A DNA stretch of 64,000 nucleotides from Todiramphus chloris collaris (GCA_025345505.1 JANVCC010010406.1:13427242-13491241); one strand, 5' to 3'; numbered from the stretch's first letter, positions 10,171 to 23,544 are shown. Program-made: numbers and translations. Notes: generated from the sequence alone by a model not told the origin.

Positions 10171-12365
10171 GGGCTGCTGGGCAGGAGCTAAGAGCATCTT
10201 CCATGTTTTTTGTAGCATCTGCTGGATTTGCAGGTGATCCTTCTCCTTTCCCAGTTCCTGCTTTCCTAAACAAATTGATTAATCCCATGGCTTGTTCCTT
10301 AGATTTCTTTAAGATTTCTGAAAGTGCTGGTCAGAAATAAATTTGTCTGTTTTTGTTAGACGGGAGTCTAAGATGATGGAGAAAAGAGAGCAAGGGAATT
10401 TAAATGCACGTGTAAAGCTCAGAATTGCCCGCAAAGATGTTATTGACACATTAAGAATTTCTTCAGTCCTTTTATTAGTTTTAATGTTATTGATAAATTA
10501 TACAACTGGTAAATAGAAGTGTTATGTCTAAACCCTGGTGCTTTAGCGCTTCCCCTTCACTTCAGCTTTAAGTTAGCAGTTAATCTTGCATCTTCTACAC
10601 ATGTGCTAGATTTCATGACCAAAAGACCATGAATGGTTGAGAAATGTCTATGTCCGGACTGTACTGTGTATCACATACTTAAGACTGGGACTTGTCAGAA
10701 ATGAAACATATTGCTTACATATAATAAATTATTTATCTTGGATATGTCAAGCATATTTTTTTATTCTTATAGGTAGGTGTAGGTTAAGAACTTTCTAATG
10801 TATATGCATTTCCATGATAAAATCATACCTGCATACGGTTAATTGTCAAATTTCATCTTCTTTCTAAAAAAAAAAAATAAAATGGATTTAACTGTAAACA
10901 TAGTGTAAAAATTTCCAAATGGGTATGCCTTTGTTTAGTGCAGGTTGTGAGACAACAACTTACATGATGCTGTCTATTTGAAGAGTTTATATTCTGTGCC
11001 GTTTTAGACATTGTAGGAATTGGTATATTTAAGGAAAAAGTTGGAGGTAAATTATTCTATCTCTACATTTCACTTAAGTATTCCGCAGAGGAATGCACAG
11101 CCTTACTTAGTCTCTGAGTCTGATGAAGGAGACTTCCCATCACTAACACCATGCTCCAAAAAGCATAGCACACAGCATACACAGACAGAGCTGGGATGGA
11201 AAGAAGCAGTGGGAGCCTTCTCAGTGCCCTAAGCAATGTCTGAAAGTGCAGGAAATCTCTGGATTCACAAAACTCCACGTGAATGCTGTACCATTTAACG
11301 TTTCCCATTCTGTGGGTCATAAAAAAAAAATAGGGTATTTCTACAGTAAAATCATTTTCGTCTGATAAATTGACCCTTTTTGATTTTTTAATAGAGATAC
11401 AGGAATGTAGTTCATTAGCTTTAGATCTGTTTGAGATAACCTAGTATCTTGTACATCTCTCAGGTTTGGTGCTGTTTTCTATGGCATGCTGTAAAGGAGC
11501 TTTGTCATTTTCTTTCTGCTTTTTATGAGAATAACTTTTCTTTGTTTTTCTGATTATAGTGCAAATTGACTGGACTATTCTTACAGGTACATCTTCAGTT
11601 ATCATTTCAATGCAGTGCTTAGTTTATTCACCAGGGGTCATCAAAGGCCTGGATTTTCTTTGTCTATTGAGATGAACTGAATGATGATATTTCACAGCTT
11701 TCTTCAGAACCCGGTGTTCGAAAATGTTTGTGTACCCTCTTGCACCTCTATTGCTCAGTGTGTGACAACTATACAATGCACTGTGACTTATTTAAAATAT
11801 TTAAGAGCATAATAGTTGTGTTGGCAGACAACTTCTGAGGATCTTTTTTTTATGCATTTTTTTTTTTCTGTTAATAAGTTCAAATTTCCCTTGTGTGATA
11901 TGTAAATGAAACTATTATCAAAGGCAGGAGCAGTAACAGCTATTTGTTTCTTGCAGATATTTGTAAAAACAAATATGGGATAAAAAGGCAAATCTTGCAT
12001 TAGGTACAAATCTGGATATCCTCTGAATTCTGGACTTTAGACAGCAGAGGTTTCAGATCTGCCTCCACGATAGCCTCTAGCAAAGGCAGTAATAATGAAG
12101 AAAACAGGCATGAATTTTCCTAATGAAACACTTGCAGTAACTATTTTTTGCAGCACTGGGTAAAATGCATACTGATGGGGATAAATAATGCAGTGTAATG
12201 TGAATGTAACTCACATTATCAGCTATAGACTTGGATCACTAAAACTCTGCAAGAACTGCATATTGTCCTGGACAAAACTTGCTGAAATATCAGGTCAAGC
12301 ATGCTTTCCATCAGCTTCAAAGACTTTTGCACATAACCAGAAAACAGTTTACTTCACTTTGTCAG
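10171..12365. other. Non-coding, probable intron; possible 27-base micro-exon
   Basis: AT-rich. The only exon-like element is 11560-11586 on the plus strand, with acceptor TTTTTCTGATTATAG and donor ACAG/GTACAT. It is 27 bases long, in phase 0 at both ends, and encodes CKLTGLFLQ. It could sit between the 9125 and 12366 exons without changing the frame, but it is too short to assert. Confidence 0.35.
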
Positions 12366-12415
12366 GCACTTCAGGATCTGCTTCCTAATGTGAGCCAGAT
12401 AACAGTCAGTGAGAG
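12366..12415 (+). CDS. Candidate exon, plus-strand unidentified gene
   Basis: Acceptor ACTTCACTTTGTCAG, donor GTGAGAG/GTAAGT, which is close to ideal. Only one frame is open, encoding ALQDLLPNVSQITVSE plus two bases. It starts on a codon boundary, consistent with 9125-9192. The next strong candidate (15635) needs a different incoming phase, so either a further exon lies between them or one of the two calls is wrong. Confidence 0.4.
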
Positions 12416-13277
12416 GTAAGTGATGGATGGCAAAAGCAAAACCAGCAGCTTCATCCGCCGCATCTGAGGTGTTTTCCTTTCCCTATTACTGCCAGTGAAT
12501 AATGGCACTCTCCTACCCCAAGAGTCTATTGTACAGAAAATTATTTCTAAAAGGATGAGATAGTCAGGTAGTGTAATTTAAGGATGCATATTATCATGTC
12601 AGATAGATAAACTATGTTGAATATTCAATGATCCCCACAGACCATTGTTCAGAAGGTAATAAATGTCCTGGCATTACTCTGTTGTGGCTAAAAGCCTCCG
12701 GTAACCTACCAGCTCCTCTAGACTTTGTCACTGCTTCCCATTAGGAGAACAATTATTGATCACCTTGCTACCATCAGATTAAATACGAAACCTATGTCAC
12801 ATGGATCAGAGACTTTTCAAAGGACCTCTAAATTCTCTGTAAATCACACCTTCCTCCTGAGACATCAGCTACTTCCAGAATTTCCCCACTTTTAAAGCAT
12901 CTAGTTTCATGAGCAGTAAAACATTCTTTCCCATGGTTTCTGTTTCATGACTGTATTATCTATATCTTGAAAGCACTTGTATTAAAACTTGTCCTATAAG
13001 GGAAATTTTTCTCTCCTGTTGATTTTTGATTTCTAAGGACAGCTTGGGTTCATGCTGTATGCTGTCAGTGGGTCACTGTAGCACTTCCATGTTTTCTCTT
13101 TTTTGTCCTATTTTAAGTGCATCTGCAAGAGCTTTTATCATTGCTAGCTACGTCACATTTGTTTGAAACTGACCACCAGAGTTCAAGAATCTTCAAGGGA
13201 GACTTGATCGACAGGAACATTTGCAGATAGCTAAGCCTGAAAAGTAAAACTCAACATTGCCATTAATCCCAGAAAGA
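12416..13277. other. Non-coding, probable intron
   Basis: No repeat recognised. A very strong acceptor near 13120 (TTTTTTGTCCTATTTTAAG) opens a 46-codon frame, but no donor or phase match was found. Confidence 0.35.
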
Positions 13278-13580
13278 CCATAGAATCATAGAATCATTCT
13301 GGTTGGAAGAGACTTTTAGGATCATCAAGTCCAGTCATTACCCAGCACTGCCAATTGACCACTAAACCATGTCCCTCAGCACCACACCTACATGTCTTTT
13401 AAATACCTCCAGGGATGGTGACACCACCACTTTCCTGTGCAGCCTGTTCCAGTGCTTTACAACCCTTTCTACCGCAAGAAAGAGACATTTCACACAGCTA
13501 CGCCATTGCCAGAGAATGAATTTTCACACTCACTGTTTTTTGACTTCAGCTTCCTGTCCTTATCTATCTAGTAAGACAGT
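13278..13580 (-). mobile_element. CR1 LINE 3' end, antisense
   Basis: Starts with the reversed tail CATAGAATCATAGAATC and the block GGTTGGAAGAGACTTTTAGG, then the 3' UTR-like segment mentioning the reversed LLNTSRDGDTTT stretch seen in many CR1 3' ends. The copy is old and truncated. Confidence 0.85.
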
Positions 13581-15634
13581 CATGTAAGAGAACACTTAAA
13601 ATAAGGAAAAACAACAAATCTTTGAACACAGTTTCCCATATGTTTCGTATGCTCTATAAATTACATTATGTCCTTTTTTAAACTCTCAAACAAATGACAT
13701 GCTCTTATATGTGATTTACCAAGATGATCACAACAGACTCAAGGTAACCTGACAGAAAACTTACATACTTTGGCTGAGATCAATGCAGCAGTATTGATTT
13801 AGGCCCACTGATTAACCATTCCCAATTCAGTAAAGGATCCTTATGTCTGTTTAATCAATGTTATTAACTGTGTGTTTCTGGCCAATGTGCCATGTAGTTT
13901 TCAAGAGAAAATTATCTATTAAATAGGCTAGGCCAGTAGTAAGAACCGTGAGTCAGGATACAGCACTGAGTGAAGTACCAGCACTGATACTGCTACACTT
14001 CTCTTTTGTGACTAATTTCAATACCTTTTCCAACAGATAATCCACTTTGTTGTAAAGATAATGAAAGTGAATTTCAATAATGTTTTAGAGATTGCCTGAT
14101 TCAAATTTCATTTGTCTTAGTATGAAATATGTCATCAGATATATAAGCAACAAAAAAATCAGCAAATAGTGTCTGACTGAGTAGCTGTCATGAAATCCAC
14201 TGAGTATGTATAAGAACACTCTAAGATTTTCCCATCTGCTCTTATCTAATGGTATTTTTGTAAGCTTAAGTGTTTTCCACAATAACCCTGAAAGAAGACT
14301 ACTGGAATACTCCAGATCTGCACTCAGGAAAAAGTTTTGCTAGCAGTTTCTTACCTGGTTTTATCGCACAGATCTCAGAATAGTTATCTGGTAACACCAA
14401 GGAAAAAGCTCAAGTGGTGTCAATAGTTCTTATACACTTGTGAATCAATTTTGCCTCTTGATAGGTAGCAGCAACAATTAAATATCTGAAGACTCTGATA
14501 GTCTAATCTTTTGTAAGCAGGCCTCGCTCTGCTCAGCTATAAGAGCTGATGTTTATAAATTTAATTTTTTTTAAATTTTGAGTCGCGAAAATTGGGGATA
14601 GAGAGAAGGCCACAAGCTGTGAGTATATATGCACTCAGCTCAGATGTTAGCATGCCTCACTTTATACCTGAAGAAATTATGAAGAAATTATGCAGAGAAG
14701 AAGCAGATATACAAGCATGCCAGTCTGCAGAGTCAGGCTCACCAGGTTTATCCTAGTGCCAGTGTCCAGCAAAACCAGAGCTCTATTGCCTCATTTAACA
14801 GCTATATCTGTCAAAACTGGGCTACATTGTCTGGCTTTTTCTGTAGGACCTAACAAAGCTTAAACTGAATTCTTTCACACACATATTGTGGAAAACATTT
14901 CTCACAATCACAGATGTAACAAATTACCAAAAAAACCCTGCCTGTCTCCAAGAGTAGCTGCACAATATTCCTGACAGTCATTTTCAATTAAATATTCCCT
15001 TCTCATCTCCTTTAATGTTCAAATTCAGTGAAGAATGTCAACCAGTTGAAAAAAAAATCTTTTAGAAAAGAGAGAGCTTTGCATAATTGTTTGGAACTAT
15101 CTTCGAAATAGCTAATTTGGAACAACAAAGTTGATATCTGACCTAGAAGGTTCATTAACAAGTGTATATACATTTACAAAACATTCAAAATTTACAAACA
15201 CACACATAATCTGGGTTTTTTATAGCTGGGGTGTTTGTACTTTTTTGGTGGTTTGTTTTTTTTTTTCTCCCTGTGTTGACTTTCATTTATGAAAATTCTG
15301 CCCTGCTCTTCACCTCAGCTACCTCCCTTATTCTGCTTTAAAGAGTTTTCCTGGTGCTACACTTAATAAGAAGTGTGTGATTTTCCTTTTTTCTCTTATT
15401 GTCAAAAGCTCTCAATGTTTCCCTAATCTTGATCTTGATCTTTACCTTCAGCTTTGTCAGATTTTAAGTTTTTATTTCTATTTTTACTTCCTTGTGATTT
15501 GAAACAATGCACTGTTTTGTTATGGATGTTTAAATTCTTTTACAGAAGGGTCACAGGGTGTTAGGGAGTGGGTTTTTTTTACATTGTGCATTTACTAGAA
15601 AAATCTGTTGCTTTCTTGTTTAAAGTCTTTCTAG
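13581..15634. other. Non-coding, probable intron
   Basis: AT-rich. I searched for the exon needed to bridge the phase between 12415 and 15635 and found none that is convincing. The last bases form the acceptor of the next exon. Confidence 0.35.
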
Positions 15635-15828
15635 ACTTCCCTGTTGTGGTAGATAGTGCAAGTTTGACAACTAAAAAAGTTGCTAAGCAAGATTTTCCAA
15701 CTTTACAGCCAGAACTTCCAATAATCTCTTCAACTCCCTGGGAATATGATTCATTGATCTCTGATACACAGATATACCTCCAGGAGATGTCCCAGTCAGT
15801 GAACAAAGAGAAGAAGAGAAAACTGAAG
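15635..15828 (+). CDS. Probable exon near the 3' end of plus-strand gene
   Basis: This is the best plus-strand exon in the window. The acceptor is TTTAAAGTCTTTCTAG at 15634 and the donor is AAACTGAAG/GTAAAA. The 194 bases encode 64 complete codons: FPVVVDSASLTTKKV, then KQDFPTLQPELPIISSTPWE, and a basic end EKKRKLK. The composition is protein-like, mixing hydrophobic, acidic and proline residues, unlike the flanking AT-rich DNA. It needs one base from the preceding exon and ends on a codon boundary. The KKRK cluster could be a nuclear localisation signal, but that is only a guess. I do not recognise the family. Confidence 0.55.
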
Positions 15829-15929
15829 GTAAAAATAATTGAAAGAAGTTTCCCCCATTGATACAATGGAGGGAAAATGTGATAAACTTGAGCTTCTGGG
15901 GAAAGAGATTAAAGGTTAATACTTTTTAG

Positions 15930-15968
15930 CTGGACTCACTAGCTCACAACCAGGAGTCAAACTTCTAA
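15930..15968 (+). CDS. Possible terminal exon of plus-strand gene
   Basis: After a 101-base intron, the acceptor ATACTTTTTAG continues the frame of 15635-15828 for 12 codons, LDSLAHNQESNF, and then TAA. This would end the protein. An alternative is that the segment is an internal exon read in another frame. That frame is open from here to a good donor GAAG/GTAAGG near 16036, but it does not match the incoming phase. Confidence 0.3.
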   Translation: MDSLAHNQESNF

Positions 15969-18900
15969 ACGTGTTCAGTGAGAAGAAGCTGCCTGCTTGC
16001 CTAAAAACTGTCATTCAGTTTTATTTCATGGAAGGTAAGGTATCTCATAGTATGATGAGTTATAATTCACATTAAAAAAACAGGTCTTGGCACCTTTATC
16101 AGTGTGCTAACCACATTGCTTGCTTCTCCATTCAGAAGAAGTTGTACCTGTGGGTTTCTGGCACTGCTGCCTGCTTCCAGTTTACCCAGCCAGAAAAGTC
16201 CTTGCTTTGACATCTGTTTCTGGTTGGACTGGATCTACCCTGCCTTCTTTGCATAGTGTCCTGAAACCCAGACAATTCTCAAATCAGTAACGTTATGTTT
16301 TTAGAATACAGAATTGTAATCAATAATTCTGAATACTGATGTAGCTTGAATATGGTCTGACTTGTCAGTCCTGAAAAAACTTATCTGCCATGGGTTGTTC
16401 ATTTCTGAGATTATACAGGGAAGACTTTGAGATGTGGTGTTCGCCTGCCACTAGTCACTTGACATCCTGAGGCTGACTAGTGGGCCAAGAACAGAGTTTC
16501 AGTCACAGCAAGCAGGTCCTTCTCTGAAGGAATTGTCCAGGGCCACTCTCTGAGGTGCTCTACAGCAGCTGGAAGTACACATTAGCAGAAGCAGGTGTTT
16601 GGAAGGCTGTTGGGGCCTGTTGTAATTATAATGCTACTAGAACAGAGCTAGACAACGTGAGCTGATGGTTTGTTTTACTTTTAAGGAAAACCCACACATT
16701 TTCCACTTACAAACACCACCAACTTACACCTACCACTTGATGACAGCTTGCACAGCTAAACTGTGATCTCTAAACTGTGATCTGTACCAGTGCATTTTAG
16801 TATCTTAACCATAGATCAAACCACAGGAAATTGCCACTCTGCAAGGCATAAAATCACACCAGAAATACACTCTGAAAAAACTATCAATCAATAGGTCTTA
16901 TGTGAAAAGATGAAGTTTCATTTCTTTCTCATGTTTTTCTTCATTGTGTAAAGTCAACTATCACCAAAAAATGCTGGCATGTGATTTAGTATATAGCTTC
17001 TTGAATAATCTTTGAATTGTTGCAATCTTCCTGAATGAGGTAAAAGAGGCATGAGGCAAATCAAACACTGGAGAGAATTTTTATTTATGATTTCAATGTA
17101 TTCCAGGACAGAACTGTTTAGGGATTTTAAATCTAAGCATTTAAACCTTAATTTTTGTTTCATTATTAATTTATGGTATTTCCTCAAAAGTGGGTGAGTT
17201 TGTTGTTTTTAAATCTCTTTCTTTTCTTTCCGAAATAAAAATGTTGTCCTCTTCTCACAAGGAAATTGAGCATCTGGTATAATAAAGACAGATCACAAAG
17301 AACAGGCGTTAAAAGGTTTAAGAAGAGAAAAAGAGCAGAGTACAAAAGTTTGATACAAGGTTCCATTATTACACAAACTCTGTGATTTCAATAGTCTTGT
17401 TCTTCTGTTGGAAACTGTAAATACGGGAAGGAGTTAAGATTTCAGCTTTGCACCAAGAAAGTCCATTAAATTAAATTATGAACTGATGCAATTACACTGA
17501 AAAGGTTTAAATGACTAAACATTAAAAAATTGTAAATAGCGAGTAGAAAGCAACTGTAAGTAGGGAAAGGCCATTGCAATTAAACTAGACCAAGCTTAGG
17601 GTAGGATTTAGTCTCAGAGCTTAGTCAGCATGAGTTATGCTTACAGACCAATGGTAGTAATACACCTCAGAAATTTCTGTGAGGCTTTTGACAACGAAAA
17701 ATAAAAATCTCACATTACAGCTTGAATGACATCCTTCATGGTTGAGAAAAATGTATTGTGCTTGGCCAACATTTGCAAATATGTGCTGATGAATAGTTAC
17801 AACTGTTCAAAAACTACAACACAGACTAAACATAATAGCCTTTATTGTTTTGGGATAATAGGATGAAATAAAAATCCAGCATTTCTTGGAAGTTTTGGAG
17901 TGAGGTCAGAATGCATAATGAAAGAACTCTGAAAGCTGGACCCAGTTTTACTACAGCTTATCATGACTCAAAACAGCCCAAAATTTCTGGAAAGAAATTA
18001 TACTTTTCCCATAACTTGGCATATTGGAGATTTTTATCTTTGCATTCTCTTCCAATTGCTGCCATCCTACAAATAAATACAGTCAATTTGCACAGCTTTA
18101 CAGTAAAACTGTGCAAGAATATTCCTGGAATTAAATCTAAACAGCTCGTAAAAAAAATAATTGTGTTAGATTCTGCTCCAAGATGCATTACTTGAATATT
18201 CATCAGCAGCTACGGCTCTTCCTAAATCTCTCTGTTACAGACATTTTGGTACAATGAGAATTCATCAGATTTGACATTTTCCTTTTCAAATCCTTTTAAT
18301 TTACAGTTCATGGATAGTAGACAAAGATGAAAAATGACCAGTGCAAATAGTTTCTCTCAGCATTTCCAAGCAAATTATTTAGACATAGCATTGTTATCAA
18401 ACAGTGATCAGTAAAATGGGATTAATGATTAGCCATGAAGTATATGAGTCATGAAGCTTTCTTCTGGTGTTTTCTTCAGGGGCTGTTTTCCATTGGTGTA
18501 ACAGTTTAGAAGAAATCTAAGGTAAGGGTTCTCTATCTAAGGATCTACTTAAAAAAAAAAAAAAAAAAGGCACCACGAAAAGAGGTCTTTGTCCCTGAGG
18601 AGAAATTACTAACAATTTTGCTATGTGTTCTCTTTCTTAGCTGAATTTAGGAACATATAATCACGTCAGTCAAGACGTCATTGTAATTTCACAGTGGAAA
18701 TAGGCCCATTTTATCCTCACTTCATCTCACTTTTTAAGACCACTACACAATAAATTTCTCACTTCATTCACTTTTAGGTCACCTTATGCTGCTCTAAGTT
18801 CCATTCCAGTGGCAGGTTTGCTTTTGGAAAGTAAAGAAAGTAACATTGGTGACAAATTTCTGTGTATCTTCTTGCAAATTGTTTGAAGTTTCTTTACCTT

Positions 18901-21900
18901 ATTATCCATAACATCATAGAGTAGATTCTCAGAGAAGATGCCACTAGCCATCCTAAAGTCCAAAATTCATCTAAATATTTTTATGGTGGAGTGTTCTTTT
19001 CAGTCCTTAGAGCCTGCCCTCCCACAGAGTGGACCTTCTTAACATTTCTAGCACAGTCACCTTCTGAGGCCGAATGCCTGATTCTGACTTTGCTAATGCT
19101 GATTTATGTCAACCTCAGAGAAGCTGCTGTGGGATGATAATTGCCCTCATTAAGCAAGTACATACATGGTCAGTACCAGCCTAACATGGAAAAGAAAAAA
19201 TATCCTGTCATCTCATTTTAAGGTATCTCCTAACATTTGACTATACTTTGCCCTGTATTGTTGCATTCTATTTTCATTTCTGGGGAAAAAGAAAATGGAT
19301 CTTTCAGTCTATCAGTCCACATAGGTAACATATTAATTTTCCAGATCTTTTCATTAGTGCCTTTCAAACATCAAAAAGCACACAACACCTTCCTGCTAAA
19401 CACAAGCAGTCTATGTCTTGCCCATAAGATACAGTGACACCAATTCAAAATTAGGATAACCTAGCTCAAAACCAGGACCATTAAGAGAGGAAAAATTATC
19501 ACTGTCAAGCAGTACTCAGGACTGAGAGGGTCAGCAAATTTAGAAAGATCACATACCAATTTGATGAGGCACATCAATAGTTTCAGGAGTGATTGCACAG
19601 TCCCTTGGAATTCTATGACTCAGCAAGGTTATTTGGGTTGGGATAAGATCAGATTTTAAAAAAAAATTATATATTTTCACATGTCTTGTGCAACTGCTGC
19701 ATGCTACCAGGACTGTTCCTCTGAAACAGATTCAGGCCTTATCCTCTGGTTTTTTGATGTGTACATCTTTTTTTGTTTGTTTGTTTTTATGTAAAATAAA
19801 AAAAAAATCCCTTGAATGGTTGAACAAACAAATGATTGCAGCTGATCTGCTTCTGGAAACATGGCTCTTGCTGATTTCACTTTCTGTTTCCACCGTGGTT
19901 TTGAAGTAACTCAGTGGCCAATATCAGCTCAGAGAGGCTTTTGTTGTCTTTTTTGTGGATGCTTTTCTAAGTTGTTTTCCAGAACAAAGAATGTGAGTCC
20001 CTGGAGTCGATAAAGGCATGAAGAGATTTTCCTGACATTCCCAGGAGTACTCTTGAAACTGATGATGCCAAGGGAACAGGCAGGTATGGGGCCTGGAAGC
20101 CTCCTCAGCAAATGCAAAGCCTAGGCAGAACCTGCTGTTACTTTTTTCAGTGTTCTGCTCTTGCTGCAGCCAGATGGAAGAGATAAAGCCTCAAGGTTGT
20201 TTCACTGAACTCCTGCATTTTCGACAGCAGGTTTTACTGTTTCAACATGTTATTCCATAACTGAATTTATTTACGTTCACTGAAAAGTAGTTAGTACACT
20301 CACCAACATCCCTGAGCTTTCCTTAGCTTCTAACTTTTGTAGTAACATCAGTAGCTCATAAAAGTTGGTGTGATGCTTGATGGTGTTGACCTTATTATAA
20401 TGATACCAAGTCCGGTGGATAATCTGAGCAGTGTGTCTTTCCAATGAGTCCTCAGTAAATGCAGGTTCACAAATGGGAATAATCTTTGCTCTGAATCAGG
20501 TCTGGAGCATAACGTGATTCAGATTTTCAGTATTTCCCAGCTATGGCATTCATATATTTTCGGGGGCCATCACAATTATGCTATCTAAAGAATTCATTAA
20601 GAATGTGACCTCTTGGAGAAGTGTGGTCTGGCATCTTTTTTCACTGTGTTATTTCTGGAGTGCCCTTCCACCCCATTACATTATGTCACTGTGCAAAGAT
20701 GCATGTTTGAAATTCCCAGGTAAGGTTTCCAGGATTAATGACTGGAATCTGTAAGGAGACTCAGTGAAGCAAGGAGCCTCCTGATTTTTATATGTAAAAT
20801 ACAACCCTGCATCTACAGGGCTTGACACACTTACACAGGTTAAATCATGTACAAACAGGTGACAGACTTCTACAACAATTATTAGCTGCAATTTTTCATC
20901 AAGTGCTTCACCTCCTTTGCTGAGAAATCAAAGCCTATTTTTGGAGCTCAGGAAATGTTGTCGCACAGAAAGCTTACGTTGTCCTAGACGTCTGGATCAA
21001 TTATTAACATGGCATCATGTCAGGTGCTCTTTGTCCCCTTTTTCTCTCACTTCTGATAATTAGTCGAAACCCAGTACTCAAGAATAGTGCCTTTGTTAAA
21101 TGCTTGCAAGATGAGGTAAGGTTATAGGATTAATTCCAACATTTTACAGACCCACACATAGTCCAGCAAGTAGCAGCCCTGAGAGGCAGAAAATTACATT
21201 ACTCACTTTTTCCCTCCTTTCCACCCAAACCCAAGTATATGAAATTTAGACAGACTTTTCTTGTGGCACTTACTAGGCCTGATTTGGTATTCATGCTTGT
21301 GACATGCTTTCTTTCTACAGGTTTTAGCAGAATCACACCTCATTCACTTCAGTGCAAATGGTGTCTAACTTAAATTTAACATTACTATGTCACTCTTTTA
21401 TAGACTTTTCTCTTATCCCCCACTCTAGCAAAAAAACTGTAGGAGAGGATGACAGACATTCCTCCTGACTTTGGGTGAGACTTTCCCTGTTTCCTATGTA
21501 GAGTGAGCTTGACTGTGAATCTCAGGGTACTCAGTAACTGCCACTGCATTACCAAAGCAGACTGCATACGTGGTATCTGTTCTCTCTCAAAAAAAGTGAG
21601 ACAAAGAATCGAGAGGTTTAAAAGAATAGGAACCAGTGAATGCAAATTTCACCTTTGCAGTATAGTCTGTGCAGTCAGTTGTGTCAGGGAGGAGTGGCTG
21701 TACAACTCTGCAGTGCCACAATGGTAACGTTTCATGACCATGGCAACTTGTTATTGACAGATATGTATGGTGCAGTGCCATGGAGAATCTGCTCAAGGGT
21801 TTACACAGAATTTGAACAAGGGTCTTAAGTGTTGTGAGCATAAAATCAAGGTAAGATGAATTTAAAAGGCAACAAACCACCACTGGAAGTTCTTGCAGTC

Positions 21901-22295
21901 TACAAGCAACTTGCATCTTCCAATAATAATTAGTTTCTGTTTTGATGATGTTTGCAATGGCTTGACCTGGACTGAAACTATATAATCGATAGTCTTCTAA
22001 ATGTTACTGACAGCTACAACTCCAAATTAAGGTTAATGGTGAATTGTCCTCTTGTTTTAGGAAAGACCCTCAAGACCTTTGAAAGGAAAAAGGTTTTATC
22101 AATTCCTGCATGTGTTCCCTCTGTATCTGCATATACAGTTTATAGGTATACTGTACTATGACTGTTTTTATTCTTTCCTTAATGATTTTTTTTCCTGATA
22201 AATTAATGCTTATGGGCTTCTTGAATCTACATTAAAAATTAGTTGCAACTGCTTGTGATCAAGTTCCCCAGTACCACTAGCTTCCTATAATGATA
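15969..22295. other. Non-coding, downstream of plus-strand gene
   Basis: About 6.3 kb of AT-rich DNA with no recognised repeat. Possible poly(A) signals AATAAA on the plus strand occur near 17236 and 17699. The 17911-18195 open frame runs through a palindrome and is not exon-like. No transcription unit is supported. Confidence 0.4.
18088..18116. repeat. Near-perfect 29-bp palindrome
   Basis: The arms TTGCACAGCTTTAC and GTAAAACTGTGCAA are reverse complements with one mismatch, separated by a single base. Both strands therefore translate to the same short peptide, HSFTVKLCK, which is why overlapping open frames appear on both strands. Confidence 0.9.
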
Positions 22296-22995
22296 CCATA
22301 GAATCACAGGATCATAGAATACCACATAGAAATGAACCTCAAGTATCATCTAGTCCAACCTTTTAAGGTAGCAGATGTATATATACGTTTATATATAATT
22401 TAAATGAGATGGCCCATCACTCTGTCAAGCTGAGTCTTAAATCTGTCCAGTGTAGGGGAATCCACCACTTCCCTTGAGAGATTATTCCAATGTCTAATTG
22501 TTCTCATGGTGAAAAATTTTCTTCTGCAGTCCAGTTGGAATCTCCCCAGGATTAACTTGCACCCATTATCCCTTGTATTTTCCATGTGACTTGCAGAAAG
22601 GGAGCCTCCATCTTCCTGGTAGCCACCCTTCATGTACTCATATATGGTATTAAAGACTACCTTAAGCCTTCTCTTCTTAAGGGTAAACAAACCCAGTTTT
22701 CTCAGCCTTTCTTCATATGGCAGGTCTTCCAGTCCTCTGGTCATCCTTGTGGCCCTTTTCTGGACCCTCTCCAGTCCATTTGCATGTTTTTTGTATAGTG
22801 GGGACCAAAACTGAACACAGTACTCAAGTTGTGGTCTTACCAGCACTAAGTAGAGTAGGATAATGACTTCTTTATCTCTGCTGGTGATGCCCTTGTTAAT
22901 GCAAATCAGCATCCTGTTGGTTTTCTTTGATGCTGCAGCACACTGGTCACTCATGTTGAGCTTGTTTGCTTGTATTCCTATTTGCAATTTACATC
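22296..22995 (-). mobile_element. CR1 LINE with long intact C-terminal reverse transcriptase frame
   Basis: On the plus strand it starts with the reversed CR1 tail (CCATAGAATCACAGGATCAT). On the minus strand a frame of 195 codons (22987 to 22400) is uninterrupted to its stop. Landmarks in order are KKTNRMLICINKGIT, LVRPQLEYCVQFWSPLYKK, LERVQKRATRM, YEERLRKLGLFTLKKRRL and HWNNLSREVVDSPTLDRFK. These are the conserved thumb and C-terminal blocks of CR1 ORF2. The palm, with the catalytic aspartates, is absent because the copy is 5' truncated. Its frame integrity suggests a younger insertion than most fragments here. Confidence 0.9.
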
Positions 22996-23544
22996 ATGTT
23001 ATTAGGACACTTTCATTGCAGGTTAAATGTTTGTTACTGTTTCCAAGTGGAGAAATACTTTCTACATCTATCATCTTCTTTGCAGTCTTTAAATATGGTT
23101 TATAACTCCATCCTCAGCAGAGCAATAATGCCTCCTATGACACATCAAGCCACACTTGACATACTAAGCAAGCAAGGAGATGTAATTTTTCCATTCACAG
23201 GACCACTGTTTGCTAGTGGATTTTGGGAAGAACAGCATAAGACTGCTTATTGTATTTCAGTTTTTCTAGCAAAACTCTAAGCTTGATACCACAATTAGCT
23301 TAAATCATATAAAGTAATTGGATAGAAACTCTGTGTCTGCCCTCAGGTGACTTAGCTGTGATATGTTTTGAGAAAATTGACAAAAAGCACCCAGACATGT
23401 CAGGTATGACTTTTTGCTTTTAGGTTAAACCCTAACTTCAAATCTAATTTAGACTGGAGTATTACTCTCAAGCAGGATATACAATTTAGGGCAGCACCAA
23501 TTATCCTACGTATCTTTATCTGCAAGCAGAAACAGCCAAACTTC
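22996..23544. other. Spacer between two antisense CR1 copies
   Basis: No exon or repeat recognised. AT-rich sequence separates the two minus-strand CR1 insertions. Confidence 0.4.

Noticed and set aside
15930..16036. Longer internal exon reading KKLPACLKTVIQFYFMEG with donor GTAAGG
   Set aside because: Needs a one-base incoming phase, while the 15635-15828 exon ends on a codon boundary. The terminal-exon reading was preferred, although this is not settled.
17911..18203. Overlapping open frames on both strands near 18 kb
   Set aside because: No splice context. Their shared peptide is a by-product of the palindrome at 18088-18116.
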